Of a stretch of DNA of 64,000 nt, positions 1-10,784 are shown in pieces. A program made the translations under genes and the position numbers. This DNA is from Cheiracanthium punctorium (Eukaryota > Arthropoda > Arachnida > Araneae > Cheiracanthiidae). The notes under the pieces are model-generated. The model worked only from the letters and a program-made list of their open reading frames with translations, had not been told where the DNA came from and ran no database searches. Within the stretch, counting starts at the first letter, position 1; the number at the start of each line of letters is the position of its first letter. The stretch is from NCBI GenBank assembly GCA_038373885.1, contig JAWZYV010016601.1, forward strand, positions 372,001 through 436,000. The letters are read 5' to 3'.

Positions 1-1565
1 TATGTGTGGATTACACAAATCGTCCCGCCTGAATGTCCGAGATTTATGGGCGACAGATGGAACTGGTGTCAGCATTTTTCGCAATACAATGTCTCATAAG
101 CGTTTTTTGTTTCTTCTTCGCTGCATGAGATTTGATAATATAAATGACAGGAAACAGAGGCAGTTATTCGATAAACTCACTGCTATACGAGACTTTTTTC
201 AGCTATTTATAAAGAACTGTCAGGAACATTATACATTAGGTGAATATGTGACAATTGATGAAAAATTAGAACCTTTCCGTGGCCGTTGTGGGTTTCGCCA
301 ATATATGCCGAAGAAACCTGCTAAATACGGCATCAAAATATTTGCTTTGGTGGATGCACGTACATTTTACACAAGTAATATGGAAGTGTATGTTGGATGC
401 CAACCCGAAGGACCCTATAAAGTCTCAAACTCATCTAAAGACATAGTGAAAAGGCTTATAAACCTCTGTACAAATCTGGTTGTAACCTCACTACCGACAA
501 CTGGCATACAAGTTACGGTCTTGCAAAAGAACTGCTTGCAAAAAAGATTACAGTAGTCGGGACAATTCGGAAAGATAAGAGAGATACCTGCTGAATTTAA
601 AATATGCAAAGGGAGAGACACTCATTCGTCTATTTTTGGATTTCAGAAAGATGCCACGTTAGTTTCATATGTCACTAAAAAAGGCAAATGCGTGATATTA
701 CTTTCGACAATGTATAATGATGATGCCATTGATAAGGACACTGGAGATACAAAGAAACCAGAAATCATTACTTTTTACAACCATACAAAAGGAGCTGTAG
801 ATGTTGTAGATGAAATGGCAGCAAATTTCTCCACTGCTCGAAAAACAAATAGATGGCCACTTGTCATTTTCTATTCAATTTTGAATGTTGCCGCAATAAA
901 TGCAAGAATAGTTTTGCTATCTAACAAAGATCCACCAATACTGTATCGAAACAGACGACGTTGCATCAAAGACCTTGCTCTTTCACTTATTAATGATTAC
1001 ACAAGTAACCGAATGGATAACCCGAACTTAACTCGAAAACTACGGATGGAATTACAAAAAAATCGTTCCCCTGCTGTCGGAGAACCAACAAATTAGAAAT
1101 CAAAAACTGCTTCTAAGGGAAGATGTAAGTTTTGTCCAAGAAATAAGGATATAAAAACTACTGGGACCTGTTGCTTCTGTACAGATTTTGTTTGCAAAGA
1201 ACATTTAATTTCCGTATGTAATCAGTACGTCAAAGAAAATAATATCTAACTGAAAATTGGTATGCACATTCTCCTACATTTAAATTACATTATATGATAT
1301 TGCACTTTATGTTTCTGTAGAAGTAATTATGCAGATAATTTTTTAATGATTTATGTACCAAATGTAATAGAAAAACAAGAAAAAAAATTTAAAATATTTG
1401 ATTCGCACTAAATAGTGTATTCTTAATATTTCAAAAGGAAAAGTATTGTGGTTTCAACTAAAAAGTACATTATTTTTAAAGGTAGAATGCCGCATTTCAC
1501 TTTGGGGTGATTCTATGACCCCCGCACATCCTAACGTTGGCTGAGGAAGTGCGCGTTCTCTCAGG
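1..1565 (+). mobile_element. piggyBac-family element, left end outside window
   Basis: The element contains the decayed transposase at 2-1249 and a 3' non-coding tail. A TTAA at 1566-1569 directly follows ...ctctcagg, which is how a piggyBac copy should end (TTAA target, ends starting CC/GG). The opposite end is not in the window, so the boundary is inferred. The tail 1250-1565 is AT-rich and has no other feature. Confidence 0.6.
2..1249 (+). pseudogene. piggyBac transposase (PGBD4-like), frameshifted
   Basis: The frame starting at 2 reads through residues typical of the DDE_Tnp_1_7 domain: YVTIDEKLEPFRGRCGFRQY (first catalytic Asp near 257) and KIFALVDARTFYT (second Asp). Near 485 the frame shifts; the shifted frame carries the DNWHTSYG block, equivalent to the usual DNFYTS. 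It shifts again near 590. The frame containing 692-1096 then carries VDVVDEMAANFSTARKTNRW, the last conserved block. A TAG at 1094 interrupts it, and beyond it the same frame runs to a stop at 1247 with a cysteine-rich tail (CKFCPRN, CCFCTDFVCKEHL, VCNQY) typical of piggyBac C-terminal zinc fingers. Two frameshifts and one nonsense codon make it inactive. The N-terminus is cut by the window. Confidence 0.88.
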
Positions 1566-1569
1566 TTAA

Positions 1570-2080
1570 TATAGTTATTTACTTAACTTATATTAGCATG
1601 ATTTATCATCTATTCTGTAGTGATGGCATATATCCCAAATAAAGAGTTTTTGTCTCTTAAAAACCAAAGTATTGAAAGATATTTTGGCCAGTGTTTTAGC
1701 TACAGAATTTTTTTTTTTTTACACAGAAATGGGGAAAAAAAGAACTCCTGATCTGCGAGACTCCCGATTTTTCATTGATCTCCTGCCAACCTGATTTTGG
1801 ATACATTTCTCCTGATTTTTGATAATTTTTTTCATTTTCTTTTGATAGTTATCATTAATCACATAAAAAATGTGGTTTAAGTTCATTCATGGCAAATAAC
1901 TATTCACTGCATTTTTTTTTTCTTTCCTGCAATCGAACTAGTTTCAGAAAGTCATGCCTATGTAATGTCAAAAACTGCTAACTTAGCTGAAAAATGTATA
2001 ATGGGAGAAAAGTGCATCTTTGTTCTTGGAAAGTTGCAGACCAAACATTACAATGTTGGAGAAGCTATGGCCATATAAAT
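1570..2080. other. AT-rich spacer
   Basis: I see nothing recognisable here beyond a poly-T stretch near 1710 and AT-rich sequence. Confidence 0.5.
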
Positions 2081-2565
2081 AGGGTGTCCACCAATGACTA
2101 GAAAGGCAACTTTTGCATTTAATTTAAGGATTAGGTAACTTGCGCAACTTTTTTGAATAAAAAATGTCAGATTTCATGCTATTTCAAGTTTTTGGCTACT
2201 TGTACCCTACTCCAGTCGGCTAATTTGAAAATCGGATTTCAGTTTTAGTCAGGTCCTTTTCCTTTTATAAGTTGCTATTGGTCATTCATCAAACATTCTA
2301 ATCTATTTTTTTAATCGTGTTATAAAAATGATTGCATTATATGGTCTGTTATATTACATATGAAGTTTTTTAATTTCTCATTTTATTCATTCCTTCTTAA
2401 ATGAATCTAAATGGTGTATGTTTATTTCTTAACTACAAAATCATGCAAAAATGCTATTATTTTGGCAACTAAAAATAAGAAAAGGCTTACTAAATTGAGG
2501 ACTTTTTTATACCACTGAGGCTACTAATTATGCTATTTTCTCCTACTGACATTGGTGGACACCCT
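2081..2565. mobile_element. hAT-type MITE with AGGGTGTCC ends
   Basis: The left end AGGGTGTCCACCAATG is matched by cattggtggacaccct at the right end, a perfect 16-bp inverted repeat. The flanks atataaat (2073-2080) and gtataagt (2566-2573) look like an 8-bp target duplication with two changes, which fits hAT. The interior is AT-rich and non-coding. Similar ends occur at 24228, 48934 and 56750. Confidence 0.75.
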
Positions 2566-3435
2566 GTATAAGTGAACTTTATATGGGAATTTGAATGGTC
2601 TATTTGGGTATTCTATGGGAATGAAAAATTTTCCGTGGTTGGATTTAAAAGCCAATGCAGACCACATCCAGCCCACATGCCGGGGGTTGCTCATGCGTGT
2701 TCTGAAGCATTCCAATTTTCATCTTTTTTCATTGCTCCTAAAAAGGATTTTTTGTTTGGCATTATTTTGTTTAATCCTCCAATGTTGTAAGAGTAAAAAT
2801 TGACGCCTAGTTTGAATTTTCTAATTATTTTTTATGGTACCAAATTTTTTTTATAAGGTTCTGATTACCCAAAGTTAATTTTTTTTGTGCTCGAAAAATA
2901 TGTTTGGCACCAATTTCTGTCTATGCCACTTGTTCAATGGATTATGTTTTCTTGACGACTTTATTGGGAAACATTTGAAAAAAGATGGATGGGAATGACC
3001 AGAGAAAACTAAAGTCAGGCACATAAAGAAATTGCACACTTTTTTAAATAGGAAATTTGTATTGTTAATTTTAAAATGCTGTCATACAGAATCATAGATA
3101 CACAAATTACATATAATGTACCTGCATTGGAAGCCTTCTTTAAGTAGAGGGTTGGAGAGCTTAGAAAAGAGATGAAATTTTAAAGTGTCCACCTTAGAGT
3201 ATAGTAATGAATGATAACATACCTTCTTCATTTTGACTTCTTGACTTCAATCTCAGGAAGCTTTGCAGTTTTCTAATGTGGTCTGATTGTTTAGTCTTTC
3301 CAAGTCCCAATCCCTAGTGATCTACAATTTTAGGTTTATAGATCGAAGGATTAACTTTAACGTGGTGCCATTTATTTCTATTTCAAACTAACTCTAGCCC
3401 TAGGACTTGAACAGTTTAAGCTGAAATCTTCTGTT
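2566..3435. other. AT-rich spacer, nothing recognised
   Basis: Only short overlapping open frames with no family resemblance occur here. I see no element ends. Confidence 0.5.
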
Positions 3436-3478
3436 TCTCCTCTATAATAAATGAGAAAATATACTCTAAGAAATCAAT

Positions 3479-4062
3479 GCAATATACAAAAACATCCAAT
3501 TCACCATGGAAATAGAAGAAAATGCTACCATAAATTTCCTTGACGTTAAAATCAATAGAGATATGAAGAATAATATCCATACCGTTTTCAGAAAAGCCAC
3601 CAATAATAATGAAATAGTAAATTTTAATTCAAAAACTCCCTACAAATTAAAAATTGCCGCCATCTGCTCGTATGTCAATTATGCCATCACTGTATGCTCA
3701 GACGAAAACCTCCTCAACCATCAAAACCCGAAACAGACACCATTCCAACCAACACCATTCCTTACTGCAGGTGAGCCGCACTAAAAATAACAAATGAAGC
3801 CGCTAAGAAAAACATTAAAATACCAATAAAACCTAATCAAACTTTTCAAACGCATTCACAGTGATAAAGACCCTATTGACCCTAATGAAACTGCCGGCAT
3901 TTATAAAATAAACTTTACAGACAATAATTCAAATACATAGGTATGACTAAAAGAAAAATTAAACAGAAAAAAGGAACATCACAATGATATTAAATTCAAT
4001 AAACCCAGTACTGCCCTTTCTAAAATAGCCCAAGAACGCCCCATAGAAATTAATTTTAATTA
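3479..4062 (+). pseudogene. Penelope-like retroelement fragment (RT end plus GIY-YIG endonuclease)
   Basis: From about 3479 a frame reads AIYKNIQFTMEIEENATINF then LDVKINRD, followed by HTVFRKATNNNEI and AAICSYVNYAITVCS. This is the C-terminal RT block of Penelope-like elements (FTMExExxxLxFLDVxI ... YRKPT ... HRA...C). A stop at 3782 breaks it. Farther on, KDPIDPNETAGIYKINFTD and (shifted) YIGMTKRKIK carry the GIY and YIG halves of the endonuclease, then FNKPSTALSKIAQ. At least two frameshifts separate the blocks. The intact Tc1 at 4063-5471 interrupts the end of this fragment. The 5' part of the element is missing. Confidence 0.8.
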
Positions 4063-5471
4063 CACTGCTGGCCACCCAAATTGCAACACCAAGAAAAACA
4101 AGAGATATCACAACAAAATTTATTGTGTAGATAACATGTTGACCAAGTAACAAATGATTAAATTTACAGCATTCTATGAAGCGTGGTTCCTGCCAAAATC
4201 AGTACCCAGAGTAGCCGCCGTTGTTGGAGATCACAGCTGCCACACGCCTCGGCATTGATTCAAAGAGACTTTGAATGTGTTCTTGGGGTACAGCAGACCA
4301 AGCAGCTTCCACACGTTGCCAAAGTTGATCTGGTGTGACAGCTGGGGATGAACTCTGGGTCAGTCGTTGAGCAACCATGGACCACATGTTTTCTATCGGC
4401 GAAAGATCCGGAGAGCGCGCCGGCCAGGGAAGCAATTCAATCTGGTGATTGACGAAGAACCCTTGGACAATGCGTGCCACGTGTGGCCGTGCATTATCCT
4501 GCTGAAATATGGCTGTTGGCAAGCCCTGAAGGTAAGAAAGGACAACTGGCTCCAACACCTCGGAGATGTAGCGCTGGCTGGTTAAAGTACCGGCAATGCG
4601 TACTAGAGGAGTGCGAGAGAGATATCCGATACCGCCCCATACCATAATACCCGGTGCAGGACCAGTGTGACGGTGCATAATGCAGCTGTTCAGCATCCTC
4701 TCTCCACGGTGTCTCCAGACTCGAATCCGACCGTCGTGGTGTTGCATACAGAAGCGTGACTCGTCAGTAAAGAGAATTTCATTCCATTCTGTCGTCCACA
4801 TCCTTCTTTCATCGCACCATTGGCGGCGGAGACGTCTGTGGTTCCGCGTCAGAGGTAGACAAAGCAACGGACGTCTTGCGGACAGACCATTCTGCTGTAA
4901 ACGACGTCGAATGGTACGCGCAGACACTGGATGATGCGTTACAGACTGAATCTGCTGTGATATGGTTCGTGATGTGACTGAGCGGTCCGTCACTGCCATG
5001 CGTACAATCTGCCTGTCATCACGTGACGTGGTGCACTGAGGTCGATGCGGTCGATCACGTCTGTCCGTCGTACCCTCCTGCACCCAACGATCACATATCC
5101 GCATCACAGTTGTTTGGTTTCGTCCAATACGACGACCGATTTCCCTGAAAGATAACCCACAATCTCGGTATGCCACTATCCTTCCTCTGTCAAACTCGGA
5201 TACTTGATCAAAAGATGATCGTTGTTTCCTACGAGGCATAATTTATCGTTTTTTTGAAAAAAAAGCAAGAAAAACACAATTGCTGTACTTGAAACCGTCG
5301 AAATCTCCAAGCCTTAAATAGCGCTTTGAGGTGGCGCCACAGGCGCGCTTGATGTGCGTCTGGGCTGAAATTCTAATCATTTGCATATCTCACCTCAGCT
5401 AATGCATGTTGTAAATTTCATATTATTTGCATGCTTCCTTCAGGGTGTTGCATTTACGATGGCCAGCAGTG
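4063..5471 (-). mobile_element. Tc1-like DNA transposon, complete
   Basis: The ends CACTGCTGGCCA (4063) and tggccagcagtg (to 5471) form the terminal inverted repeats, with imperfect pairing continuing through GCAACACC. TA dinucleotides at 4061-4062 and 5472-5473 are the expected target duplication. Length is 1409 bp, normal for Tc1. It carries one uninterrupted transposase on the minus strand. Intact coding and paired ends suggest a recent insertion. It sits inside the Penelope-like fragment. Confidence 0.93.
4199..5239 (-). CDS. Tc1-like transposase, intact DD34E
   Basis: The 346-residue protein starts at ATG 5239 (MPRRKQRSSF) and stops at 4199, the usual Tc1 transposase length. The N-terminus has paired-type helix-turn-helix modules (LSFREIGRRIGRNQTTVMRI near residues 29-48, then a basic DRRDRPHRP hook and a second HTH with HHPVSARTIRRRLQQNGL). 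The catalytic triad is visible: FTDESRF (Asp 159), FQQDNARPH (Asp 248) and PIENMW (Glu 283), with 34 residues between the last two. Family knowledge: it binds the terminal repeats in the nucleus and performs cut-and-paste into TA. The coding region is GC-richer than its surroundings, in line with recent arrival. The C-terminus is ...NNGGYSGY. Expression cannot be judged from sequence. Confidence 0.95.
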   Translation of the reverse strand: MPRRKQRSSFDQVSEFDRGRIVAYRDCGLSFREIGRRIGRNQTTVMRICDRWVQEGTTDRRDRPHRPQCTTSRDDRQIVRMAVTDRSVTSRTISQQIQSVTHHPVSARTIRRRLQQNGLSARRPLLCLPLTRNHRRLRRQWCDERRMWTTEWNEILFTDESRFCMQHHDGRIRVWRHRGERMLNSCIMHRHTGPAPGIMVWGGIGYLSRTPLVRIAGTLTSQRYISEVLEPVVLSYLQGLPTAIFQQDNARPHVARIVQGFFVNHQIELLPWPARSPDLSPIENMWSMVAQRLTQSSSPAVTPDQLWQRVEAAWSAVPQEHIQSLFESMPRRVAAVISNNGGYSGY

Positions 5472-5473
5472 TA

Positions 5474-5609
5474 TCATCAAATCATAACCACAGATGGTGC
5501 TGTAAACGACATGGCGCATGCACAAATAGATCCGGGATGGAACGAAATTCTGAGGAAGAGAGCAAGGCATTTTGAAGCTAAGGCTGAGGAAGGTGGTGGC
5601 CGCCACTGA
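5474..5609 (+). other. Open frame continuing across the Tc1 insertion site
   Basis: If the Tc1 and one TA copy are removed, the Penelope-side frame ending EINFNY continues without a stop as HQIITTDGAVNDMAHAQIDP then GWNEILRKRARHFEAKAEEG to a TGA at 5607. The part after the insertion point is not a family I recognise. The continuity may be chance (about 45 codons) or may mean the fragment was still open when Tc1 landed. Confidence 0.4.
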
Positions 5610-6445
5610 AAGTGCTACTGACGGATTTTAATGTGTTTTTAACCTTTTAAATATTTTAATTCTGTCCGTCTCTTTTAAATTATTTCTATGTTTTCTAAAA
5701 TTATGTTTCAAAACATAACTTCATTTGTTTGAATAATGTGTATTTTCTTTATGGAGATTTTGCCTAATTTTATAGGTTTAGTGGAATTTGTAGTTTGTGA
5801 AGTGAAATTTGTTGTGTGTGTGTGTCTATAATTTTTTAAGGTACCTCCCTGTATGTGATAGAAACCTGCCTTCGACAGAAAATTTTACCAGGCCCTTGGC
5901 ATTCTGCTTTATGTAGGTTTCACTATAATTGCATATTGTAAGCAGCTTGAAAAAATGTTAATGAAAACAAACACGAAGAACAAATACAAATTTGAAGCTA
6001 TCTAATATTATTTTTGAAACTTATGTGTAGAACTCTGAATTTGTTTTTATCTGGCCTACTTCTCAAAAGCTTAACCAAAATTGTCATAACTTAATTTTAT
6101 TTTGGATGTCTGTTATGATGATGTCTGTTAAAGAAAAAAAAATTCATTGTAGTAGAAGTGTCTTCTATTTCTTTTTATGCAGTTTGCAAAGGATGCAACC
6201 GTAGCTTAATTTCTGATTTTGACTTAATAAGGTTTCAAATATTTCACATATCCTTTATGCTGACATCATTGCAAACAGAAATTTTCATTTAGTTTGTTTT
6301 AACAACTTTTACACATTAATTCACAAGACAGTATGCAACTATATGATGTTCCTGAGTTATAAAATACTTCTTCTTATAATGTACCCAAAAGGATGATTGC
6401 AAATTAAATCCATTGTGCATGATGATATGTAACTTTGGTTGTCTA
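5610..6445. repeat. AT-rich spacer with short GT microsatellite
   Basis: A (GT)n run of about 14 bases lies at 5812-5826. Otherwise I see nothing recognisable. Confidence 0.5.
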
Positions 6446-6449
6446 TAAC

Positions 6450-6723
6450 AGATGTTCAGAAACTTATCCAAGTCATGGCACCCTTAAGATAATTAGAATT
6501 TTCTCACAGTACCCTTGCTCTGTGGTATAATATCGTTATATATATATATATTCACATTATATTTGTATGCTATTGAAGAATAAATTAGAGAACTAAAGTA
6601 GTAAGAACATAAACATAATTAATACAAATGTAATTTAAAATTCAAGCAAGTACTTCAACGGAATTATGGTTAGTTTATGACACCCCTTGCCTACCTGCAC
6701 CCACTTTGGGAACTCTTGGTCTA
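6450..6723. mobile_element. possible hAT MITE remnant
   Basis: The left edge cagatgttcagaaactt followed by catggcaccc, and the right edge gcacccactttgggaactctt, resemble the inverted 'CAGnGGTTCCCAAA' ends of many hAT elements. A (TA)n run lies at about 6536-6551. The pairing is imperfect and no target duplication is evident. Confidence 0.4.
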
Positions 6724-7061
6724 TAACATACTTTAGCCATTGAATACAGCTTACTAGGTCCCTTGCTAGCAGCCTGTTTTCACTGCAAAAACAAACTTTT
6801 GCCTCTTCTCCCCCCTTCTTTTTAATGCTGTGATAATTTTTAGTATAATAGTTTTCTACTTTATATTTTAAAAACTTCTAATGGTGCTTTCACCAGAGTA
6901 GTAAACTCGTATATAAATAATTTAAAATCACTAAATAATCCAATATGAATCTGTGTGTAATGCATAAATTAATAATATTGTAATTATCTTTTAGTTTTGA
7001 GATAAATATTAAGTTTACTTTCTAACATGTTTTATTATCTATAACTTGTTTTGCTGTCTAG

Positions 7062-7242
7062 GATACAAAGATCAATAAAATTGATATGCCTAAAGATTCT
7101 GGAAAATCATGGGATCAATTATCTGGAAGTATCAGTTCTTGTAGTTTGCCATCAGTATCTATGGAACCCACAGGTTGCACTGTAGAAGAAGTATTACAAG
7201 TTCTGAGACTAGTTTATGTTCTTTCTAAAGAAACAACCCAAG
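7062..7242 (+). CDS. HECTD1: HECTD1-like exon a (pre-HECT region)
   Basis: The acceptor is the ctgtctag ending at 7061 and the donor is the gt at 7243. The exon gives 60 codons plus one base: a polar serine-rich start, then CTVEEVLQVLRLVYVLSKET, which resembles the HECTD1 helical segment just before the HECT domain. The reading frame is open throughout. The ATG at 7086 is internal methionine, not a start, because the frame stays open to the acceptor and the homology needs an upstream exon. The single leftover G joins AA of the next exon to make a Glu codon. No upstream exon was found in 1-7061, so the preceding one is probably left of the window. Confidence 0.82.
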
Positions 7243-7303
7243 GTATTTTAGTTTTATATCTTAAACTTATTTGATCAGTTATAAATCAGTTTGATTGTAT
7301 TAA

Positions 7304-8490
7304 CCCTTAGGCCGTTGAGTTTTTGCCTGTCGGATCTTCTCCCAGCGTTGGGTTTTTATCGCGTCTTCCAAAGCACGCTTTTTTTGAAAAGCGTGTTTTG
7401 GAGGAGGCGGTCAGAAACGTGAATTCAGTATAGTTGTTATATAACCCTCATCGAATAATAAATCATAATTAATAACAAATGATAAATAATTAGTTAATCA
7501 AAATAATAAAGCATTTTTTTTTTTAAGAATGCATATATATATCTACATAATATACAGATTGTTTTGTTTAGAAATTTCTTAGAGTATAATATATTTTAAA
7601 ACAAGATGATATGCATAAACAAACTTCACAATCTTTACACCATAATCTTCTTTATGGACTTTTTCCATTTACTGATTTTCTGCAGCAAACTGCACATCTT
7701 CTTGGTTCTTTTTGATTTGCAGTTTCAGATATATAATCTGCAAAATGTCTTTCTGTGAGTCTAATCTGTTTTGAAGGTCATCCACCCAAATTTTTTTTAC
7801 CTGGAACATGATATTTTTCTACAATATTATCAATTAAATCTAATCTAAATGTGAGGTGATCTAAACGACCTCCATGTTTTTTATATAAAATATAAGAATT
7901 GAACACAGATAAATCTAATAAATTCTTAAACAATTTCACATAATATCACTGTCTATTTCTTGTCACAGGATACTTAGATAGCATTTGATTAACACAATTA
8001 ACACCGCCGATAGTGTTGTCGTAATCTTGTACAATGACTGGTTTGTTCTATACAATCCTTTCGTGTTTGTATGTTGATCATGGCATTATTATGGATGCTA
8101 CTGAGTAAGGAAATGTCTTTTTTGTCTTTCCATTTCATAACAGTAATTTTTCCTCTTTGAAAAGCAATATTTTTTTTTTTTTTTCCCAACTTTGTTGATT
8201 TGAATTCAGGAGGCATGTCTTTTCGTGTCGGTTTCACTGTACCAAATATATCAGTCCTTTGTCTTAGTATGTCGGCCAATTCCAGACTTGTATAAAAATT
8301 GTCGACAGTTATGCAGTAACCTTTATTCAGAAGTTGTTCTAACAAAGATAAAACAACTTACTACGGTATTATCATTGTTCCGACAAAGATAAAACAACTT
8401 TTGTACCCATAGCCAAGTCGGCAAGGGGATAGGCAAATATTTTCTTCATTCCGAAGAGAGTACTTTATGACTAAATTAAAAGTTATAAAT
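7304..8490 (-). mobile_element. piggyBac-type element, degraded
   Basis: TTAA at 7300-7303 is followed by CCCTTAGGCCGTTG, the expected form of a piggyBac end. The decayed transposase reads leftwards from about 8460 to 7640. I could not find the matching right end, which may be lost where the Tigger at 8492 begins. It lies in the intron after exon a. Confidence 0.7.
7640..8460 (-). pseudogene. piggyBac transposase C-terminal half, broken
   Basis: Reading the minus strand, fragments occur in family order: LFGMKKIFAYPLADLAMGTK, CITVDNFYTSLELADIL (the DNFYTS catalytic block), VKPTRKDMPPEF, FQRGKITVMKWKDKKDI, VQDYDNTIGGVNCVNQML (the VD..DQM-like block), a stop, LLDLSVFNSYILYKKH, and a Cys-rich tail RRCAVCCRKS. 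The longest uninterrupted piece is 7998-8345. Two near-copies of an AACAAAGATAAAACAACTT unit at about 8340-8400 look like a small tandem duplication that breaks the frame. Several stops confirm it is dead. The N-terminal half is absent. Confidence 0.82.
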
Positions 8491-8491
8491 A

Positions 8492-9285
8492 CAGTGCGCA
8501 CCGGTTATAACGGACCTGGGATATAATGTACTATTGGTTATAACGTAGCTAGAAGCTAGGTCCCTTGAAGTCCTATATTTATGTTATTTAACTTCGGTTA
8601 AAACATACTTAACAAAAGTACGTACTTCGGCTATAACGTACATTTTATACCAAATCCAAAAATAAAATTTTCCTTTTCTTTAACATTTTATTTCCTTTTT
8701 CTCGGAAATTTCAGTATGTTCAAAAACACTTTTCGTCAGTTTTCAGAATCTTATAGCGAGATGAATTGTCTATGAATAAAGGGAGCAATCTTTTATCTTT
8801 TCCTCCTGCTAGACAGGGCTAAGAACAGGAACATGTTTTCTCTTTGTCATTCAATGTAAATGTCTTCTGAAAAGCCCTACTAAAATGATTCTGATGATAG
8901 TGAAGAATAAACAGAGGAGCCTATACCAAACATACCCGATGCATTACATGCTGCAAAAACATTATTACAATTTTTTGAATGCCGAAGTGATAATGCAGAG
9001 ACTCTACAAAAGTCTATTATGGATATCCAAAACGGTATCTTTAAAGTAGCATCTGCTCATTTAAAACAAAAGAAAATTACAGATTATTTATCTCTATAAA
9101 AAATTTTGTTTTTTATTTAATTGAAATTTTTAAAAATCAGACCTGTTTAATACACACATTTCAGTGAAATTATGAGCTCACTTTCTTTTTTTTGTGTGTG
9201 TAATATTGGATCTTACTGCCAGTATTGCTTATGACGTACTACTTTTTTAAAAACCATGAGAGTATGTTATAACTGGAATCTACTG
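8492..9285 (+). mobile_element. Tigger/pogo-type element, internally deleted
   Basis: The ends are CAGTGCGCACCGGTTATAAC (8492) and the mirror gttataactggaatctactg (to 9285), both flanked by TA (8490-8491, 9286-9287). The repeat pairs mainly over CAGT and GGTTATAAC. At 794 bp it is too short for a full transposase. Its 3' part keeps a transposase C-terminus (8891-9099). Confidence 0.8.
8891..9099 (+). pseudogene. Tigger transposase C-terminal remnant
   Basis: A frame with one early TAA reads IPNIPDALHAAKTLLQFFEC, then RSDNAETLQKSIMDIQNGIF and ends HLKQKKITDYLSL at a TAA (9097-9099). Acidic linker plus a terminal QxxIxxYL-type motif is the layout of pogo/Tigger C-termini. The DDE domain is deleted. 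Compare the QTKITNFFK end of the copy at 16650-18164. Confidence 0.65.
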
Positions 9286-9781
9286 TATTACCATTCACCA
9301 GTGTATTTGTTATATATCTTTCAAATCATGCAAGAAAAAGGAGACTTTGCATGAGGAGAAAAAAGAACCTTGTGACCTTTTAAGAAAAATTGTACCCCTT
9401 TTTGTAGAGTTCTTGCCCTGTGACCCTGTTTTTTAGACTCAGTGCAAAATTTCTTCCAGAAAATTTTTTTAATACATCATTTTTGGTAGAGTGGATACTT
9501 CATATAAATTATATTAAAAATGTGTTTTTTTTTTTTTTTTAAGGAAATCCAGTAAATTATGGGGAAGGACTGTCAAAACATTGATATTTTAAATTTTGAT
9601 ATAAGCCAGTCTACTCCAAAGTAGTCTGCCAGAAAATTTAATTTAATATTTGTTGCTGGGCTATTCTCTCCTTTGTAGAGGCTTTATATTCCCCCCCCAA
9701 TTTTTGCAGGAATTACTTGTATAATTATATAAATCATTATTATATATGTTTAATTATGGGTGTTGATATTTGCTTTTATAG
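9286..9781. other. Intron segment, nothing recognised
   Basis: AT-rich sequence with a poly-T run at about 9526-9540. No element ends are seen. Confidence 0.5.
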
Positions 9782-9864
9782 AATGGGATGACTCCAGTTT
9801 TAAAGTTCCTGCTGATGATTTTATTAGCAAAAAAATTACTACAAAACTTGTTCAACAGCTACAG
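9782..9864 (+). CDS. HECTD1: HECTD1-like exon b
   Basis: This short exon is bounded by ttttatag ending at 9781 and gtaatt at 9865. With the phase-1 base from the previous exon it encodes EWDDSSFKVPADDF followed by ISKKITTKLVQQLQ. The second part closely follows the HECTD1 segment that precedes the conserved 'PLALASGxxPDWCE' stretch. It ends exactly on a codon boundary. Its small size and clean splice sites make it easy to miss by ORF scanning alone. Confidence 0.85.
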
Positions 9865-10134
9865 GTAATTCAATTTTTGTTGAGTGTTTTTTTTCTTTTT
9901 TAAATTGATTTTTTTACCCATTTGTACATGTTTGTGTTTCCTCAAATCTAAACAAGTATGCTAATTAACATTCCATTATCTGTTATTTTGAATGACTAGA
10001 ATTTCTTTCCATTCTCTTCTGCCATTTTAAAAAATGCTATAAAATTTTCACTTGAATGTGGTTGCATAAATAATTCAACAAAAATAATGGAAATTTGAAT
10101 GGATATATTCTAAATTAATAGAATATTTTCTAAG

Positions 10135-10262
10135 CAATGCATGAGAAGAAACAGCAAAAAACTCCTACAGTTTAGGTCGACAGACATGACTTGGTTTTGA
10201 ACCAGGCATTTTCTGTCTACCAATTCAGAGTGCTTTGTACTTGGGCACTAGTCTGGCTAGTT
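10135..10262 (-). repeat. tRNA-derived SINE copy (degenerate)
   Basis: On the minus strand a GTGCCCAAGTACAAAGCAC start resembles an A box, then TGCCTGGTTCAAAACC a B box, followed by TCGACCTAAACTGTAGGAGT and a TTTTTTGCTG stretch. The post-tRNA part matches the copies at 40100, 41210, 41430 and 60180 (consensus ATCGACCTAACCGTTCGGAG then TTTT). It lies in the intron between exons b and c. Confidence 0.65.
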
Positions 10263-10466
10263 TTGATTGGAAATAAAAGTATGATAAAATAAATGCATAA
10301 ATGTTATTCAATATGCTTGATAAACCTTGATTTTTTTTGTTTGTTTTTTTACTTTGAATGATGCTGATATTTTTTTTCTTTAACCTTGTTTTAACAAATT
10401 AGTTTGTTATTCTATCATTTCTTCCATTATTTGTCTTTATTAAATATTATAATTATGTTATTATAG

Positions 10467-10594
10467 GATCCATTAGTTTTATCATCTGGTGCACAGCCAG
10501 ATTGGTGTGAATATCTAACTTATTCTTGTCCTATGATCTTTCCATTTGAAACAAGAAGCTTATATTTTACGTGTACTGCATTTGGTGCTTCAAG
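10467..10594 (+). CDS. HECTD1: HECTD1-like exon c
   Basis: The acceptor is ttattatag ending at 10466 and the donor is gtttgt at 10595. The exon encodes [20 protein letters not shown], then [14 protein letters not shown] and TCTAFGASR, a highly conserved HECTD1 segment at the edge of the HECT N-lobe. The last codon is split (AG|G, Arg). The intron that follows is about 11.1 kb and holds the Tigger, hAT and piggyBac-type elements at 13435-18985. Confidence 0.92.
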
Positions 10595-10751
10595 GTTTGT
10601 ATATCTAGTCAGTCACTCATGAAAGCTTACTTTTCCTCAAATACTTATCAAGCATTATTTGCAGCAATATAAAATTGACGGTAAAATCTGCCAGATGGAG
10701 AATTTAGTGGTGTATGTGTTTGTTTGAATTTTAGGCATACTTTGCCTACCT

Positions 10752-10753
<2 letters not shown>

Positions 10754-10782
<29 letters not shown>
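10754..10782 (+). repeat. poly(A) tract of 29
   Basis: An uninterrupted run of 29 A lies after gcctacctgc. It could be a retroelement tail or simple slippage; no attached element is recognised. Confidence 0.8.

Positions 10783-10784
<2 letters not shown>

Noticed and set aside
5427..5609. Short open frames at 5381-5609 as possible host exons
   Set aside because: They begin inside the right end of the Tc1 and show no splice sites or resemblance to HECTD1; the useful part is described as a continuation of the interrupted frame.
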